Origin: Algibacter sp045066735
GTDB lineage: Bacteria > Bacteroidota > Bacteroidia > Flavobacteriales > Flavobacteriaceae
Length of the DNA stretch: 64,000 nt
NCBI RefSeq assembly: GCF_045066735.1
Contig: NZ_JBISHH010000025.1
Coordinates: 124,001 to 188,000 of the forward strand
Reading direction: 5' to 3'
The notes under the pieces were generated by a model. It did no database searches. It was not told the DNA's origin and worked only from the letters and a program-made list of their open reading frames with translations. The translations under genes and the position numbers were made by a program. Below are positions 1 through 9,192 of the stretch, piece by piece. The first letter of the stretch is position 1. Each line of letters opens with the position of its first letter.

Positions 1-938
1 CATGGCATCGGGTGTATATCTCTTCTACCGCCTTGTTCAAAATCTAATACACTATAGTCTAATGGTAAATCATCTTGTTTATGTGCTGTAACAACCTCTT
101 TGTTGTGTTTTAGTCCATTATTAAAATGATGCGCGGCCATTTCCATTCTCTTATTTTCTGGAATTAGATTTAGCCAAGAGTCGTACCATAAAATATCTGG
201 ACTGTATTTGTCAACCACTTCATTCACTTGGTTTAACCAATATTCATTAAATTCATTTATAGTTTCAAAATTTCCAAATAGCTTTCGCAATTTGGGATCT
301 GTTGTAGCTGTTGGTAAATCCGGATGATACACATAATGACTATCATATGCTGTTTTCCAATTTTCAGGCTTATTGGCATTACGTTGCCCATTTCTAGCAT
401 GATGAAACGTAGCGATAGTTTTCAAGTTTCTTTTCTTTAAAGATTTGAACAATTCTCCAAGAACATCTCTTTTTGGCCCCATATCTACTGCATTCCAAGG
501 GTTTACTTCACTATCCCACATGGCAAATCCATCGTGATGTTGTGCTACAGGACCAGCAAATTTTGCACCCGCCATTTGAAATAAATCCGCCCAATTTTCA
601 GGGTCAAATCGTTCTGCTTTAAACATGGGAATAAAGTCCTCATAGCCAAACTCGAAAATGCTACCATATGTTTTTTCGTGGTGTTTTCTAATATTTCCTT
701 GGTCTTTATACATGTTGTGTGGGTACCAAGCACTGCCGTAAGCAGGCACGCTATATGGTCCCCAATGAAAATAGATTCCTAATTTGGCATCTTGAAACCA
801 TTCTGGTGCGGCGGCGTGTTTTTTTAAAGATTTGAATGTTGGTTCAAATTCTTTAACTTTTTTATCTACGTCATCATTGTTTTTACAACCAATAAGCGTA
901 AAAAGTATTATTACTATTAAAAATTTTATAAGATGCAT
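1..938 (-). CDS. GH29 alpha-L-fucosidase/alpha-L-galactosidase family lipoprotein, 3' end cut by window edge
   Basis: Translating the minus strand from the ATG at 938 gives 312 open codons that run off the window. The first residues are a lipoprotein signal (LIGC, Cys18). Around residues 45-60 is the GH29 opening signature (PEWFQDAKLGIYFHWGPYS), and near 130-143 is AGPVAQHHDGFAMWDS. The likely catalytic nucleophile is Asp253 in DILWYDSW, and DFEQG follows close to the break. GH29 enzymes are retaining exo-alpha-L-fucosidases. In porphyran loci, members are known to release alpha-L-galactose, which suits this neighbourhood better (inference). The gene sits 9 bp after the GH2 gene at the end of the LacI-headed minus-strand operon. 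The general acid and C-terminal domain cannot be judged because the gene is incomplete. Confidence 0.88.
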   Translation of the reverse strand, partial: MHLIKFLIVIILFTLIGCKNNDDVDKKVKEFEPTFKSLKKHAAAPEWFQDAKLGIYFHWGPYSVPAYGSAWYPHNMYKDQGNIRKHHEKTYGSIFEFGYEDFIPMFKAERFDPENWADLFQMAGAKFAGPVAQHHDGFAMWDSEVNPWNAVDMGPKRDVLGELFKSLKKRNLKTIATFHHARNGQRNANKPENWKTAYDSHYVYHPDLPTATTDPKLRKLFGNFETINEFNEYWLNQVNEVVDKYSPDILWYDSWLNLIPENKRMEMAAHHFNNGLKHNKEVVTAHKQDDLPLDYSVLDFEQGGRRDIHPMP

Positions 939-947
939 TTTTGGTTT

Positions 948-3803
948 TTAAAATTCAAAAGTTAAATCTATTAGTATAGGGTTATCATCATTTCCAAAGT
1001 AGTTCTCAGAGTTTCCTTGAGGTCCCATTTTATCACCTGTTTGAAATTTTGTTCCTATTGCTGGAATATTTTTCACAAATGAAATGTCTCCTTCTGGAAA
1101 ATCTACAGATACTCTATGGTTAGGGTCTTCTTTAGGTTGTTGCGGTGTTAGCATTCTTAAAAAAATGTTTTCGGAATTACAATACACTGTAAAACCGTTA
1201 TTATTTTTTCCTTTTACTTTAGCCCAATATAAACTTGAAAAGAAACCTTTGAATTCGGGATAAACAAAACCCGATTCTCCAGTTACTGTATTATTATAAT
1301 CGTTTTCCCAAACTTTAAGTTGAGTACCCTTCATACGATTTCTCCAAACACGGTAAGGGCCATCTCCCAACCATTTCATACCACTAACTTCAGACTCTGG
1401 AAAAGAAAAAGTAATACCTTTAAAACCTTTTACTAGTTTCTTTCCTTTTATTTCTACATATAAATCTAAAAGGCCATTGGGGTAAATGGTCCATTTAATA
1501 ATATCTGAACTATATTCTTTATGGCTTGCCCAACCAGGAGATTTATCACTCTTTTCAAAAACAGTAATAATTTCAACTTTATCTTTAAGCTGGTTTACTT
1601 TTACAGACTGTATTTTATCTTTATGATCGAAAATTATAGGTCCATTATTAAATGGAATAACCATGTTTCCTTTTTTTACTTTTTGTAATAAACCGGTTTT
1701 TTCTGAAAAGGTATAGCTTATACCACTAGTATTTATATTAATTAATCCATTTTCAACGTTGGCATTCAGGTTACCATTTGCATCTTTTGTAATATGATTA
1801 GCATTTAATATTTTAGGAATTTTTACAGGGTAACTCCATGTGAAAATTTCCTTGCCGTTAGGGGCTATAGCTGTTAAATTTAAAGCATCAGCAGATTGCC
1901 AATTACGGGGCTTTTCAACTTCAATTTTTCCTTTAGATGAAGGCTCTAAACTTGGAAGCTTCACTTCTGATTCGGAGAGTGTTTTAATTTTATCTATTCC
2001 ATTAGGTCCGCTAAACTGAACCCATTTCGCAATCATTTTGCACTCATTAATATTAGTGAAATGATATCTGTTTTCAATTCTAAAAACACCGTTAAAATTT
2101 GGTTTTATGTAACGGTCTTCAATATAAATAGGCGACCAAACCTCTTTAATTGTAAAGTAACTAGCTTCTTTTTCGCCATAAGGCCCAACAATACCATCGG
2201 CGGCGTGATTGCCATCGGTATCGAGCGTATTATTTTTATCGGTTCGTACTACAGCTTCGTCGGCAAAATCCCAGAGAAATCCTCCGGCAGAAAGTGGCAT
2301 GTTCCACATTTGTTTCCAATAATCGTCTAGACCAGCCCCGTGACCACCATCGTACAAGCCGTGTAAGAATTCTGTAGGGAAATAGATTTTGTCTTTTGCA
2401 TAAGTATCATAAGCAAAAATATGATAGCTAGGGTAGTGCATCGTATTAGTTTTATTGAAAATATTCCATGGATGTAAGACATCTCTTTTTTGAATATCCC
2501 AAATGGCATAGTCATCATCCAGTTCTGTGTTCCATCCGGTTTCATTCCCGTTGGCCCATAATAGAATAGAAGGATGATTTACATCTCGAACTACAGTTTC
2601 CTTCACTATTTTTTCTCCAACCTCTGTATCTAAATGTGGTGAGTGCCATGTACAAACTTCATCAATAACAAATAAGCCTAAAGAATCGCAAGCATTTAAA
2701 AAGTGTTTGTCTGGTGGATAGTGCGACATTCTTACGGCATTCATGTTCATGTCTTTGATCATGTTAACATGTTCAATACTTAAAGCTTTAGACGTCGTTC
2801 TTCCTGATGATGGGTAAAAAGAATGCCTATTTACACCTTTAAATTTAATGCGTTGTCCGTTTACATAAATACCATCTGCCTCAACAACTTCAACGGTTCT
2901 AAAACCAATACGTTCACTTACAGCATGAAGTACTTTATTGTTTTTGTCTAAAATTTCGATGTTTAATACATACAGATTTGGTTTTTCTGGATTCCAGGTT
3001 TTAATATCTTTTGCTTTGGTAGAAAGGTGCCATTTTCCATTTTTATTTTGACTCGTGAAAGAGTTTAGATCTTGAATTTTATTTCCTTTTAAATCTGATA
3101 GAAATAAGTTAATAGATTTTCCTTTTTTGGATGAGGAAAAAACGTCTAAGTTGATAGTACCATCAGCTTTTGCATCAATAGCAATACGTTCTATATTTTC
3201 TGTAGGTGAAATTTCTAAATATACAGGCCTATAGATACCTCCAAAAATCCAAAAATCTGCGTTGCGTTCCGCGAAATTTATCGAAGCATTGGCAGAAACT
3301 TTATTCACTTTTACTTCTAACACATTTTGTTGGCCATACTTTAAAAGTTTAGAAATGTTATATTTAAATTCGTAAAACGATCCTTGGTGAATTTCGCCTG
3401 CAAGCTTTCCGTTTATTTTTACTTCGGCATCCGTCATTACACCTTCAAAAACAATTTTTACATCCTTAGATTTCCATGCATTGGGAACTAAAAATTCGTG
3501 CTTATATAACCCATGCTCATCATGGATTTTTTTATCTGTTTTATTATCATGGCCGTAATTATAATTTCCAAAACCTTGTAATTCCCAATTGGAAGGAACA
3601 CCAATTTTGGTCCATTTTTTACTATTCATACCGTAAGAACAATAAAAATCCCATTCTACCATATGGTCTTTATCAGTCCCAGAAAGATATTCGATTTCTG
3701 TAGTAAAATTGTGAGTTGCTTCTTGCGCAGATATTGGAAATAAAAAGGCCATTAAAAGTATGCCAACAAATAAATGCTTTAGTTTATAAAGAGATGTAAT
3801 CAT
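948..3803 (-). CDS. GH2 beta-galactosidase (LacZ-like), exported
   Basis: This is a 951-residue GH2 protein with a signal peptide ending near SAQ (residue 27). Order: sugar-binding jelly roll (about 45-200), immunoglobulin-like domain (200-305), TIM barrel (305-600), then C-terminal beta domains including a LacZ domain-5-like region (about 700-950). The acid/base is Glu421 in NGNETGW and the nucleophile is Glu478 in PTEFLHG. The length and C-terminal domain match large beta-galactosidases rather than mannosidases or glucuronidases. Its ATG shares one base with the stop codon of the upstream GH117 gene (TAATG), so translation is probably coupled. Pairing with GH117 fits stepwise removal of anhydro-L-galactose and then D-galactose from agar-type oligosaccharides (inference). 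Confidence 0.92.
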   Translation of the reverse strand: MITSLYKLKHLFVGILLMAFLFPISAQEATHNFTTEIEYLSGTDKDHMVEWDFYCSYGMNSKKWTKIGVPSNWELQGFGNYNYGHDNKTDKKIHDEHGLYKHEFLVPNAWKSKDVKIVFEGVMTDAEVKINGKLAGEIHQGSFYEFKYNISKLLKYGQQNVLEVKVNKVSANASINFAERNADFWIFGGIYRPVYLEISPTENIERIAIDAKADGTINLDVFSSSKKGKSINLFLSDLKGNKIQDLNSFTSQNKNGKWHLSTKAKDIKTWNPEKPNLYVLNIEILDKNNKVLHAVSERIGFRTVEVVEADGIYVNGQRIKFKGVNRHSFYPSSGRTTSKALSIEHVNMIKDMNMNAVRMSHYPPDKHFLNACDSLGLFVIDEVCTWHSPHLDTEVGEKIVKETVVRDVNHPSILLWANGNETGWNTELDDDYAIWDIQKRDVLHPWNIFNKTNTMHYPSYHIFAYDTYAKDKIYFPTEFLHGLYDGGHGAGLDDYWKQMWNMPLSAGGFLWDFADEAVVRTDKNNTLDTDGNHAADGIVGPYGEKEASYFTIKEVWSPIYIEDRYIKPNFNGVFRIENRYHFTNINECKMIAKWVQFSGPNGIDKIKTLSESEVKLPSLEPSSKGKIEVEKPRNWQSADALNLTAIAPNGKEIFTWSYPVKIPKILNANHITKDANGNLNANVENGLININTSGISYTFSEKTGLLQKVKKGNMVIPFNNGPIIFDHKDKIQSVKVNQLKDKVEIITVFEKSDKSPGWASHKEYSSDIIKWTIYPNGLLDLYVEIKGKKLVKGFKGITFSFPESEVSGMKWLGDGPYRVWRNRMKGTQLKVWENDYNNTVTGESGFVYPEFKGFFSSLYWAKVKGKNNNGFTVYCNSENIFLRMLTPQQPKEDPNHRVSVDFPEGDISFVKNIPAIGTKFQTGDKMGPQGNSENYFGNDDNPILIDLTFEF

Positions 3804-5062
3804 TAGTTTTTGTTGGTAATTAATTTTTTGTTTTCCTCTTCAATTCTAGCTTTTTGATTAGAATTTAAACCTTGCTTAAAAAATACTTCTGGCCTATGGT
3901 AAACGTGATGTTTTTTCATAGCCGGATCATTAATATCTAAACTTAAATCACAATCAAAACGCGCTAAAATGGCATGATTTGTAGCCCAACCATTATAACT
4001 TGTAAAATGAGAAATCCCCCAAGTAATACCACGACCATCTTTAGTATTTGTGAAAGCGTCTGGAATATATGGGCCAGCCGCAGCAGGCATTAATTCTACT
4101 AAAGATGCAATTTCAAAATTAACACCATCTTCAGAAAATTGAACCGTATTATGTTCATTTCCATCTCTAATAGTTAATGCTGCAATACCTTGCTTAAATG
4201 GGAAAAGTGTGGTTTCGTGCCCTGAAGTTAACACTGGATTTAATGCGTTTTTTGTAAAAGGACCAAACGGACTTTCGGCTGTTGCTAAACCTTGCATTCT
4301 CACTAGGTTTGGTTTTCCGTTCATATCAGATTTATAATACAAGTATATTTTGCCTTTATAGACTAATGGGTAAGGATCGTGGATTGAATATTGATCCCAG
4401 GTATCTTTTGGACCATTTGGAATTACAATTTTGTTAGTCGCTTTCCAAGGGCCATCTGGTGAATCTGAATACGACATTAGAACAGGACAATCGTCTCCGC
4501 GTAATCCGCTAGCTTCACTAAAACCTTGATAATACATGTAATATTTTCCTTTCCATTTTAAAATATCTGCAGTAGATACAGATCGATGTCCTAATTCTGG
4601 TTTTGGAGGACGCGGTATGGCAACGCCTTGTTCTTCCCATGTAAAACCATCGGAGCTCGTGGCATACCAAATTTCAGATAAATCCCAATCTGCAGACGGA
4701 ATAGTTTCGGTGCTTAATTTTGCCCCTTTTGGAGGTGTTTTTGTTTGTCTATGCGTATACCAAACGTAGTATTTGCCATTTTCAAAAATTACTTTAGAAG
4801 GATCTCGTCTGCTTATAGTGCCATCATGATTGCTATAATCTAAACCTTTAATTTCGGTATACTTAAATTGGGTGTAAAGTTCGTTGTCTTCTGGTTTTGG
4901 AGCCATATAGTTGTCGTAATTACGTTCCATAGCCCTACTTAGTGGTTGGTTGGGTTTTTCTTTTGGTAATTTAAAAGGAAAGCTTTGCGAGGTGACTTGG
5001 CAAGAATTTAAAAGGGAACCTGCAGTCATTATAGTTATTAAAAGTGTTTGATATGTTTTCAT
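3803..5062 (-). CDS. GH117 alpha-1,3-(3,6-anhydro)-L-galactosidase family lipoprotein
   Basis: A 419-residue protein with a lipobox-like LLNSC (Cys21), so probably membrane anchored. The rest is a five-bladed propeller with hallmark GH117 sequence: FKYTEIKGLDY near 66-76, SRRDPS with the likely catalytic base Asp87, DWDLSEIWYATS near 125-136, SIHDPYP near 226-232 and GHETT near 281-285. Characterised GH117 enzymes cut the non-reducing alpha-1,3-linked 3,6-anhydro-L-galactose of neoagaro-oligosaccharides. Other clades of the family lack that activity, so the exact substrate is inferred. It shares the N-terminal FPFK-P-EKPN element and overall layout with the GH117 at 24423-25706, so the two are paralogues in opposite arms of the locus. 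It overlaps the GH2 start by one base and follows GH28 by 8 bp. Confidence 0.9.
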   Translation of the reverse strand: MKTYQTLLITIMTAGSLLNSCQVTSQSFPFKLPKEKPNQPLSRAMERNYDNYMAPKPEDNELYTQFKYTEIKGLDYSNHDGTISRRDPSKVIFENGKYYVWYTHRQTKTPPKGAKLSTETIPSADWDLSEIWYATSSDGFTWEEQGVAIPRPPKPELGHRSVSTADILKWKGKYYMYYQGFSEASGLRGDDCPVLMSYSDSPDGPWKATNKIVIPNGPKDTWDQYSIHDPYPLVYKGKIYLYYKSDMNGKPNLVRMQGLATAESPFGPFTKNALNPVLTSGHETTLFPFKQGIAALTIRDGNEHNTVQFSEDGVNFEIASLVELMPAAAGPYIPDAFTNTKDGRGITWGISHFTSYNGWATNHAILARFDCDLSLDINDPAMKKHHVYHRPEVFFKQGLNSNQKARIEEENKKLITNKN

Positions 5063-5070
5063 AATTTATA

Positions 5071-6432
5071 TTATTCTATTACTACCGATTCTGTTCTTTG
5101 ATCTGGTGAATTAATTTTAAAACTGATATTAGAAGTGTTTAAATCTGTTATATGTCTCGCATATAACCCGTAGGCAGGTAATACTTTGAAAAAACTGAAT
5201 TCAGGATATCGCTTTTCATCTTCTGGAACGTCCGTGATATCTTCTTTTTTTCCACCACCTGGTAGTGTAATAGTTATATTCTCTAATTTTATATTGCCAA
5301 TTTTATGGTTTGGAGTTCCTGTTATTAAAATTCCTGAAGGTGGAGAAACTCTTGAGTTTTCTATACTTCTAGTGGTTGCAGTAATGTTTTTTATAACCAC
5401 ATTATCTATGGAACCAACAGCTTGTTTTTCTGCGATTCTGTAGGTGTTTAATCGTTCTCCTAAGCGCACAAAAATTGGCATATCTACATTGTCCATTTCA
5501 ATATTTTGTATGGTAATGTCGTGAATATTGGCACCGTCGACACTTAGTATTTTAATGCCACCACCCTTATTGTCGTAAATTTTACAATCGCGAATATCGA
5601 TGTTATAAAAATCTCCCATGGATTCTGTTCCAAATTTTATGGCTCCCCAATCGCTTTTTAAAGTACAATTTGATACCTGAACATCGTGGGTAGCTAGTGG
5701 ACTAGTAGATTTTATACAGATAGCATCATCTCCAGAATTGATATTACAGTTTTTGATAACCACATCGTGACTCGAATCTAAATCTATACCATCATTGTTT
5801 TTATTAGCATGATTGTAAATAGACATATTATCCACTAATATATTATGAGATTGAAAAAAATGACATGCCCAAGCTGCAGCTTCACGAATGTGAATATCTT
5901 TTAAAGTAATTTTATTAGATTTAACAAAACGTAATAAAAAGGGGCGGTTTTTTCCAAAATTATCGTCTGTAACACCTAAGGCTTTTTTAGTTTTTGAAAG
6001 ATTTTTAGCTAGAAAAGCCGCTCCGTTTCCATCTATGGTTCCTTCACCAGAAATACCAATATTAGTTGCGTTTAGAGATCCTATTAAACAAGTGCCTCGT
6101 TCTTGGCCAACTGCATCGACAAATGTGTCAATACTTTTATAATCTAGTGGATTGGAGCTTCCAACCAATTTGGCATTTTTTTCAACTTGAAGTGTAACAT
6201 TATTTTTTAAAATTACTGTGCCGCTAATAAATATACCATTTTTAAGCATAACAACACCGCCACCGTTTTTCGCGCAGTTATCAATGGCCTTTTGTATGGG
6301 TTTTGTATTAATGGTTAAGCTATCGCCCTTAGCTCCATAATCTTCTATATTGTAGATGTTAGTTTTGGAACCACATGATAATATACATGCAACGAAGCTT
6401 AATATGAATATGGTTTTTAAAGTGTTATACAT
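5071..6432 (-). CDS. GH28-like right-handed beta-helix glycosidase, lipoprotein
   Basis: A 453-residue parallel beta-helix protein. The N-terminus has a lipobox (ILSC, Cys20), followed by the pectate/polygalacturonase-type opening YGAKGDS near 32-38. GH28 acidic motifs are present: NNDGIDLD near 212-219 and SGDDAI near 233-238. The place where GH28 normally carries the GHG histidine reads SDWGAIKFG (about 260-268), and the usual R-x-K reads GGIKIL. The catalytic histidine and arginine are therefore absent by this reading. GH28 enzymes are inverting hydrolases of galacturonic or related linkages; such a substrate is unexpected in an agar-type locus, so I do not name one. It directly abuts the GH16 gene with no spacer. 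Confidence 0.82.
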   Translation of the reverse strand: MYNTLKTIFILSFVACILSCGSKTNIYNIEDYGAKGDSLTINTKPIQKAIDNCAKNGGGVVMLKNGIFISGTVILKNNVTLQVEKNAKLVGSSNPLDYKSIDTFVDAVGQERGTCLIGSLNATNIGISGEGTIDGNGAAFLAKNLSKTKKALGVTDDNFGKNRPFLLRFVKSNKITLKDIHIREAAAWACHFFQSHNILVDNMSIYNHANKNNDGIDLDSSHDVVIKNCNINSGDDAICIKSTSPLATHDVQVSNCTLKSDWGAIKFGTESMGDFYNIDIRDCKIYDNKGGGIKILSVDGANIHDITIQNIEMDNVDMPIFVRLGERLNTYRIAEKQAVGSIDNVVIKNITATTRSIENSRVSPPSGILITGTPNHKIGNIKLENITITLPGGGKKEDITDVPEDEKRYPEFSFFKVLPAYGLYARHITDLNTSNISFKINSPDQRTESVVIE

Positions 6433-7320
6433 TTATTTTTCATTTAATGTCCAAGACCTTACCCAATTGTATGTAGTTGTTCTATCTTCTTTTGAAGCCG
6501 TCATGCCACCACCTTCAGGAACAGGATTCCAATTGTAAGTTTCTACAACCATTCTTAAATACATTTCAATATCATAATCTGCAGGAGGTGTTACTTTTCC
6601 CTGTAATTTACCATCTAAATAAAATAACACTTCATCTTTAGACTTCCACCATACACCGTAAACATGAAAATCATCATAAACTTTTCCGCCAATTAATGCT
6701 CCAGATTTGTTTGATCCTTTTTCATAATCACAACCTTCAGGAATATTTCTACTGTGTGTGTTTGAGTTCATACCTTGGTCAAAATTTTTCATCCATTCTG
6801 CTGGGTTGGTAATTTCACCAACACATTCTTGAATATCTAATTCTGTAGTTCGTTTATCGCAGCCGGTAATGCCTTTTCCTTCATTTATTAACCAAAACGT
6901 GGAAGACATAAAGGTTTTATTGGCTTTCATTTCGCATTCGTAATAACCGTAGGTCATTCCATTTCTAGAACCAACGTAACCGCCACCATGTGTAAATACT
7001 TTATTTTGTTTCGTGATAGGTTGAGGTAATAACCGGGTTGTTATTTTTAAACTGCCATCTTCAACTTTTATATTCTCTGCTTGAAATAAACCAGGAGCTC
7101 TGCCAATCCAGCCTTGACCAGAGATTTGCCATTTATTCTCATTTACTTTTTTACCATTAAATTCGTCGGACATGTTTTTGGTTAATTTCCATTTTGCGTT
7201 TTTTGGTTTTGGGTCTTCACCATCTTTAAAAAAAGGTCCTTTTTGAGCAAGAAGAGTATGGCTTACTAAGAGTAAAATTAATATTGAAACTTGTTTAGAT
7301 GTTTTTAGTAATGCTTTCAT
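6433..7320 (-). CDS. GH16 endo-galactanase (porphyranase/agarase-like), exported
   Basis: 295 residues with a signal peptide ending LLAQ (about residue 26) and a single GH16 jelly-roll domain. The catalytic signature is ELDIQE: Glu160 nucleophile, Asp162, Glu165 acid/base. Galactanase-type features include SDEFNG (51-56), WIGRAPGLFQ (71-80) and the closing WVRSWTL strand. The same WIGR-P-LF and W-NP-PEGG features occur in the GH16 at 55795-56661. Family knowledge places these in the agarase/porphyranase/carrageenase branch, cutting internal beta-1,4 galactose bonds. The sequence alone does not let me separate porphyranase from agarase. No extra binding module is present. It lies directly upstream of a GH28 gene and 30 bp after a sulfatase gene. 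Confidence 0.88.
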   Translation of the reverse strand: MKALLKTSKQVSILILLLVSHTLLAQKGPFFKDGEDPKPKNAKWKLTKNMSDEFNGKKVNENKWQISGQGWIGRAPGLFQAENIKVEDGSLKITTRLLPQPITKQNKVFTHGGGYVGSRNGMTYGYYECEMKANKTFMSSTFWLINEGKGITGCDKRTTELDIQECVGEITNPAEWMKNFDQGMNSNTHSRNIPEGCDYEKGSNKSGALIGGKVYDDFHVYGVWWKSKDEVLFYLDGKLQGKVTPPADYDIEMYLRMVVETYNWNPVPEGGGMTASKEDRTTTYNWVRSWTLNEK

Positions 7321-7350
7321 GAGTTTATTTTAGTTGGTTTCTTGTTTTAC

Positions 7351-9192
7351 TTATTTAGAATTTAAATACTTAATTCTTTGTGAGATGAGTTTGTTTTCGC
7401 TAACCTTTTTGTTTATTTTACTTAAATCTATTTGGAAATTGTATTCTTGATAAAAATCTTTTTGTAAAGCCATCGCATTTAAAATTAACAAAGCTTCGGT
7501 TTCACTTTTAGACTGATTTAAAATAGCAATCATATCTTTAGATGTATCTCTTATGCCGTTAATCCCTATATATTCTGCAGCTCTCATTTTATTAAGTAAT
7601 TGTGCATCGGTAGCCATTATTTTTTCTATGTGAGGTAAAAAACCTTTGGCTTTTTCTCCAAAACTAGTACAAACAATTAATGCCCAATAACGTTCCCAAG
7701 GATCATTGGATGTTAAATTTTTTGAAATTTTAGATGAAGCTTTATCATAATCTAACAAGGCTAAATTTGATATGTTTAAATAGTTTTTAATATCTTTTTT
7801 GTGAACATTACCGAACTCAACTGGATTTTGAATAGCATTTTCAAGCAAATAAAACTCAGGGTAAAATGATAAATCAGGTTGGCATTCCATCCATGAAATT
7901 AGATTTTTACGCATGGTTTTTAATTCAGTTTGATACTCATCTTTATCAGCTAAATTGTTAGTTTCAAAAGGATCTTTTTGAATATCGTACAATGCTTCGG
8001 TAGCCTTAGGTTCAAAAAATTGAGATTGAATATTATTTAATTTTCCTTGTTTGTAAAGTTCAAACCATTCATTATACGCCATTTGTTTGTATCGGTAGGC
8101 ATTCATTAAGCCATCTATATTAAAAGGTTGAAAATTTCGAATGTATTTTAGATTGCCTTTTCTGTAACTTCTAACCATATCGTACTTTTCATCAAACCTA
8201 TCAGCATAGCCAAAGGTTTTATCTCTATTTTCAATAGCATTTTTTTTGATGTTTTTACCCAAGAAAGGCTTGCCATCCATGGATTTAGGAACGTCTATAC
8301 CTGCGATATTTAAAACCGTAGCTCCAAAATCAACAAAGCTTACAAAAGCGTCTGTTTTGCTGCCTGCGTCAAAAATACTTAGGTCTTTATAGGTTTCCGG
8401 AACATAAATAACTAAAGGCACTTGTAGGCCAGTTTCGGTTAAATAGCCTTTGCTGTATGGTAAAACACCACCGTGATCTCCAAAATAAAATATAATGGTG
8501 TTCTCTAAAAGACCATCATCTTTCAGTTTATTTACCACAGCTCCAACTTCGGTATCCATAGCTTGTATTTTATCGCGATAATAGGCGTTTGTATATTTAA
8601 ATAGCTCGGTTTTTGGGTGATTTGGTTGAACAAATACCGAATTTACATCCGTTTTTGTTTTGGAGTTATTCATTGTTTCTTCAGTAAAATGCAAAGTGCC
8701 CTCGTGTGTTGTACCTATGTTATAAACATAGAAAAAGGGTTGGCCAACTTTTCTATTTTTCCATGTTGCTTTTTTCGATGAATCATCCCAAACATCATCT
8801 GCTTTATAAATATTATAATCTTCTTTGGCGTTATTGGCGGTATAGTATCCGGCTTTTTTTAAATATGCTGGAAACATATATTGGTTGTCTGGCAGGGTTA
8901 CTTTTCCTTCGGCTCTATGATAATGTGTTGCTAATCGCGGACCATAACTAGAAGTTATTAATGTTGATCTAGCAGCACTACAAACGGCTGCATTAGAAAA
9001 AGCATTGTTAAAAAGAATACCATCTTTTGCTAAAGTTTCAATGTTTGGTGTTTCAATACCATGTTCGTCAAACAGTTTCATGTAATGCTTAGAATTATCT
9101 TCGGAGGTAATCCAAACAATATTTGGTTGTTGTGCTTTTAAAATTGAAGTAAAACAGAATAACAGTAAAATAGATAATAACTTTAATTTCAT
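7351..9192 (-). CDS. S1 family sulfatase with C-terminal HEAT-like extension, exported
   Basis: 613 residues with a signal peptide ending LKAQ (about residue 21). The formylglycine site is CSAAR (Cys71), the C-x-A-x-R form rather than C-x-P-x-R, and needs a maturase not encoded here. Metal and sulfate-site motifs are ITSEDN near 28-33, FGDHGG in the middle, and the late YDIQKDPFETNNLAD that marks the C-terminal subdomain. After about residue 480 comes a helical stretch (NDPWERYWALIVCTSFGEK onward) resembling HEAT repeats, which most S1 sulfatases lack. It probably removes sulfate from galactan oligosaccharides in the periplasm. The specific position (2, 4 or 6) cannot be read from sequence. 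The gene abuts the downstream side of the second GH28 gene. Confidence 0.9.
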   Translation of the reverse strand: MKLKLLSILLLFCFTSILKAQQPNIVWITSEDNSKHYMKLFDEHGIETPNIETLAKDGILFNNAFSNAAVCSAARSTLITSSYGPRLATHYHRAEGKVTLPDNQYMFPAYLKKAGYYTANNAKEDYNIYKADDVWDDSSKKATWKNRKVGQPFFYVYNIGTTHEGTLHFTEETMNNSKTKTDVNSVFVQPNHPKTELFKYTNAYYRDKIQAMDTEVGAVVNKLKDDGLLENTIIFYFGDHGGVLPYSKGYLTETGLQVPLVIYVPETYKDLSIFDAGSKTDAFVSFVDFGATVLNIAGIDVPKSMDGKPFLGKNIKKNAIENRDKTFGYADRFDEKYDMVRSYRKGNLKYIRNFQPFNIDGLMNAYRYKQMAYNEWFELYKQGKLNNIQSQFFEPKATEALYDIQKDPFETNNLADKDEYQTELKTMRKNLISWMECQPDLSFYPEFYLLENAIQNPVEFGNVHKKDIKNYLNISNLALLDYDKASSKISKNLTSNDPWERYWALIVCTSFGEKAKGFLPHIEKIMATDAQLLNKMRAAEYIGINGIRDTSKDMIAILNQSKSETEALLILNAMALQKDFYQEYNFQIDLSKINKKVSENKLISQRIKYLNSK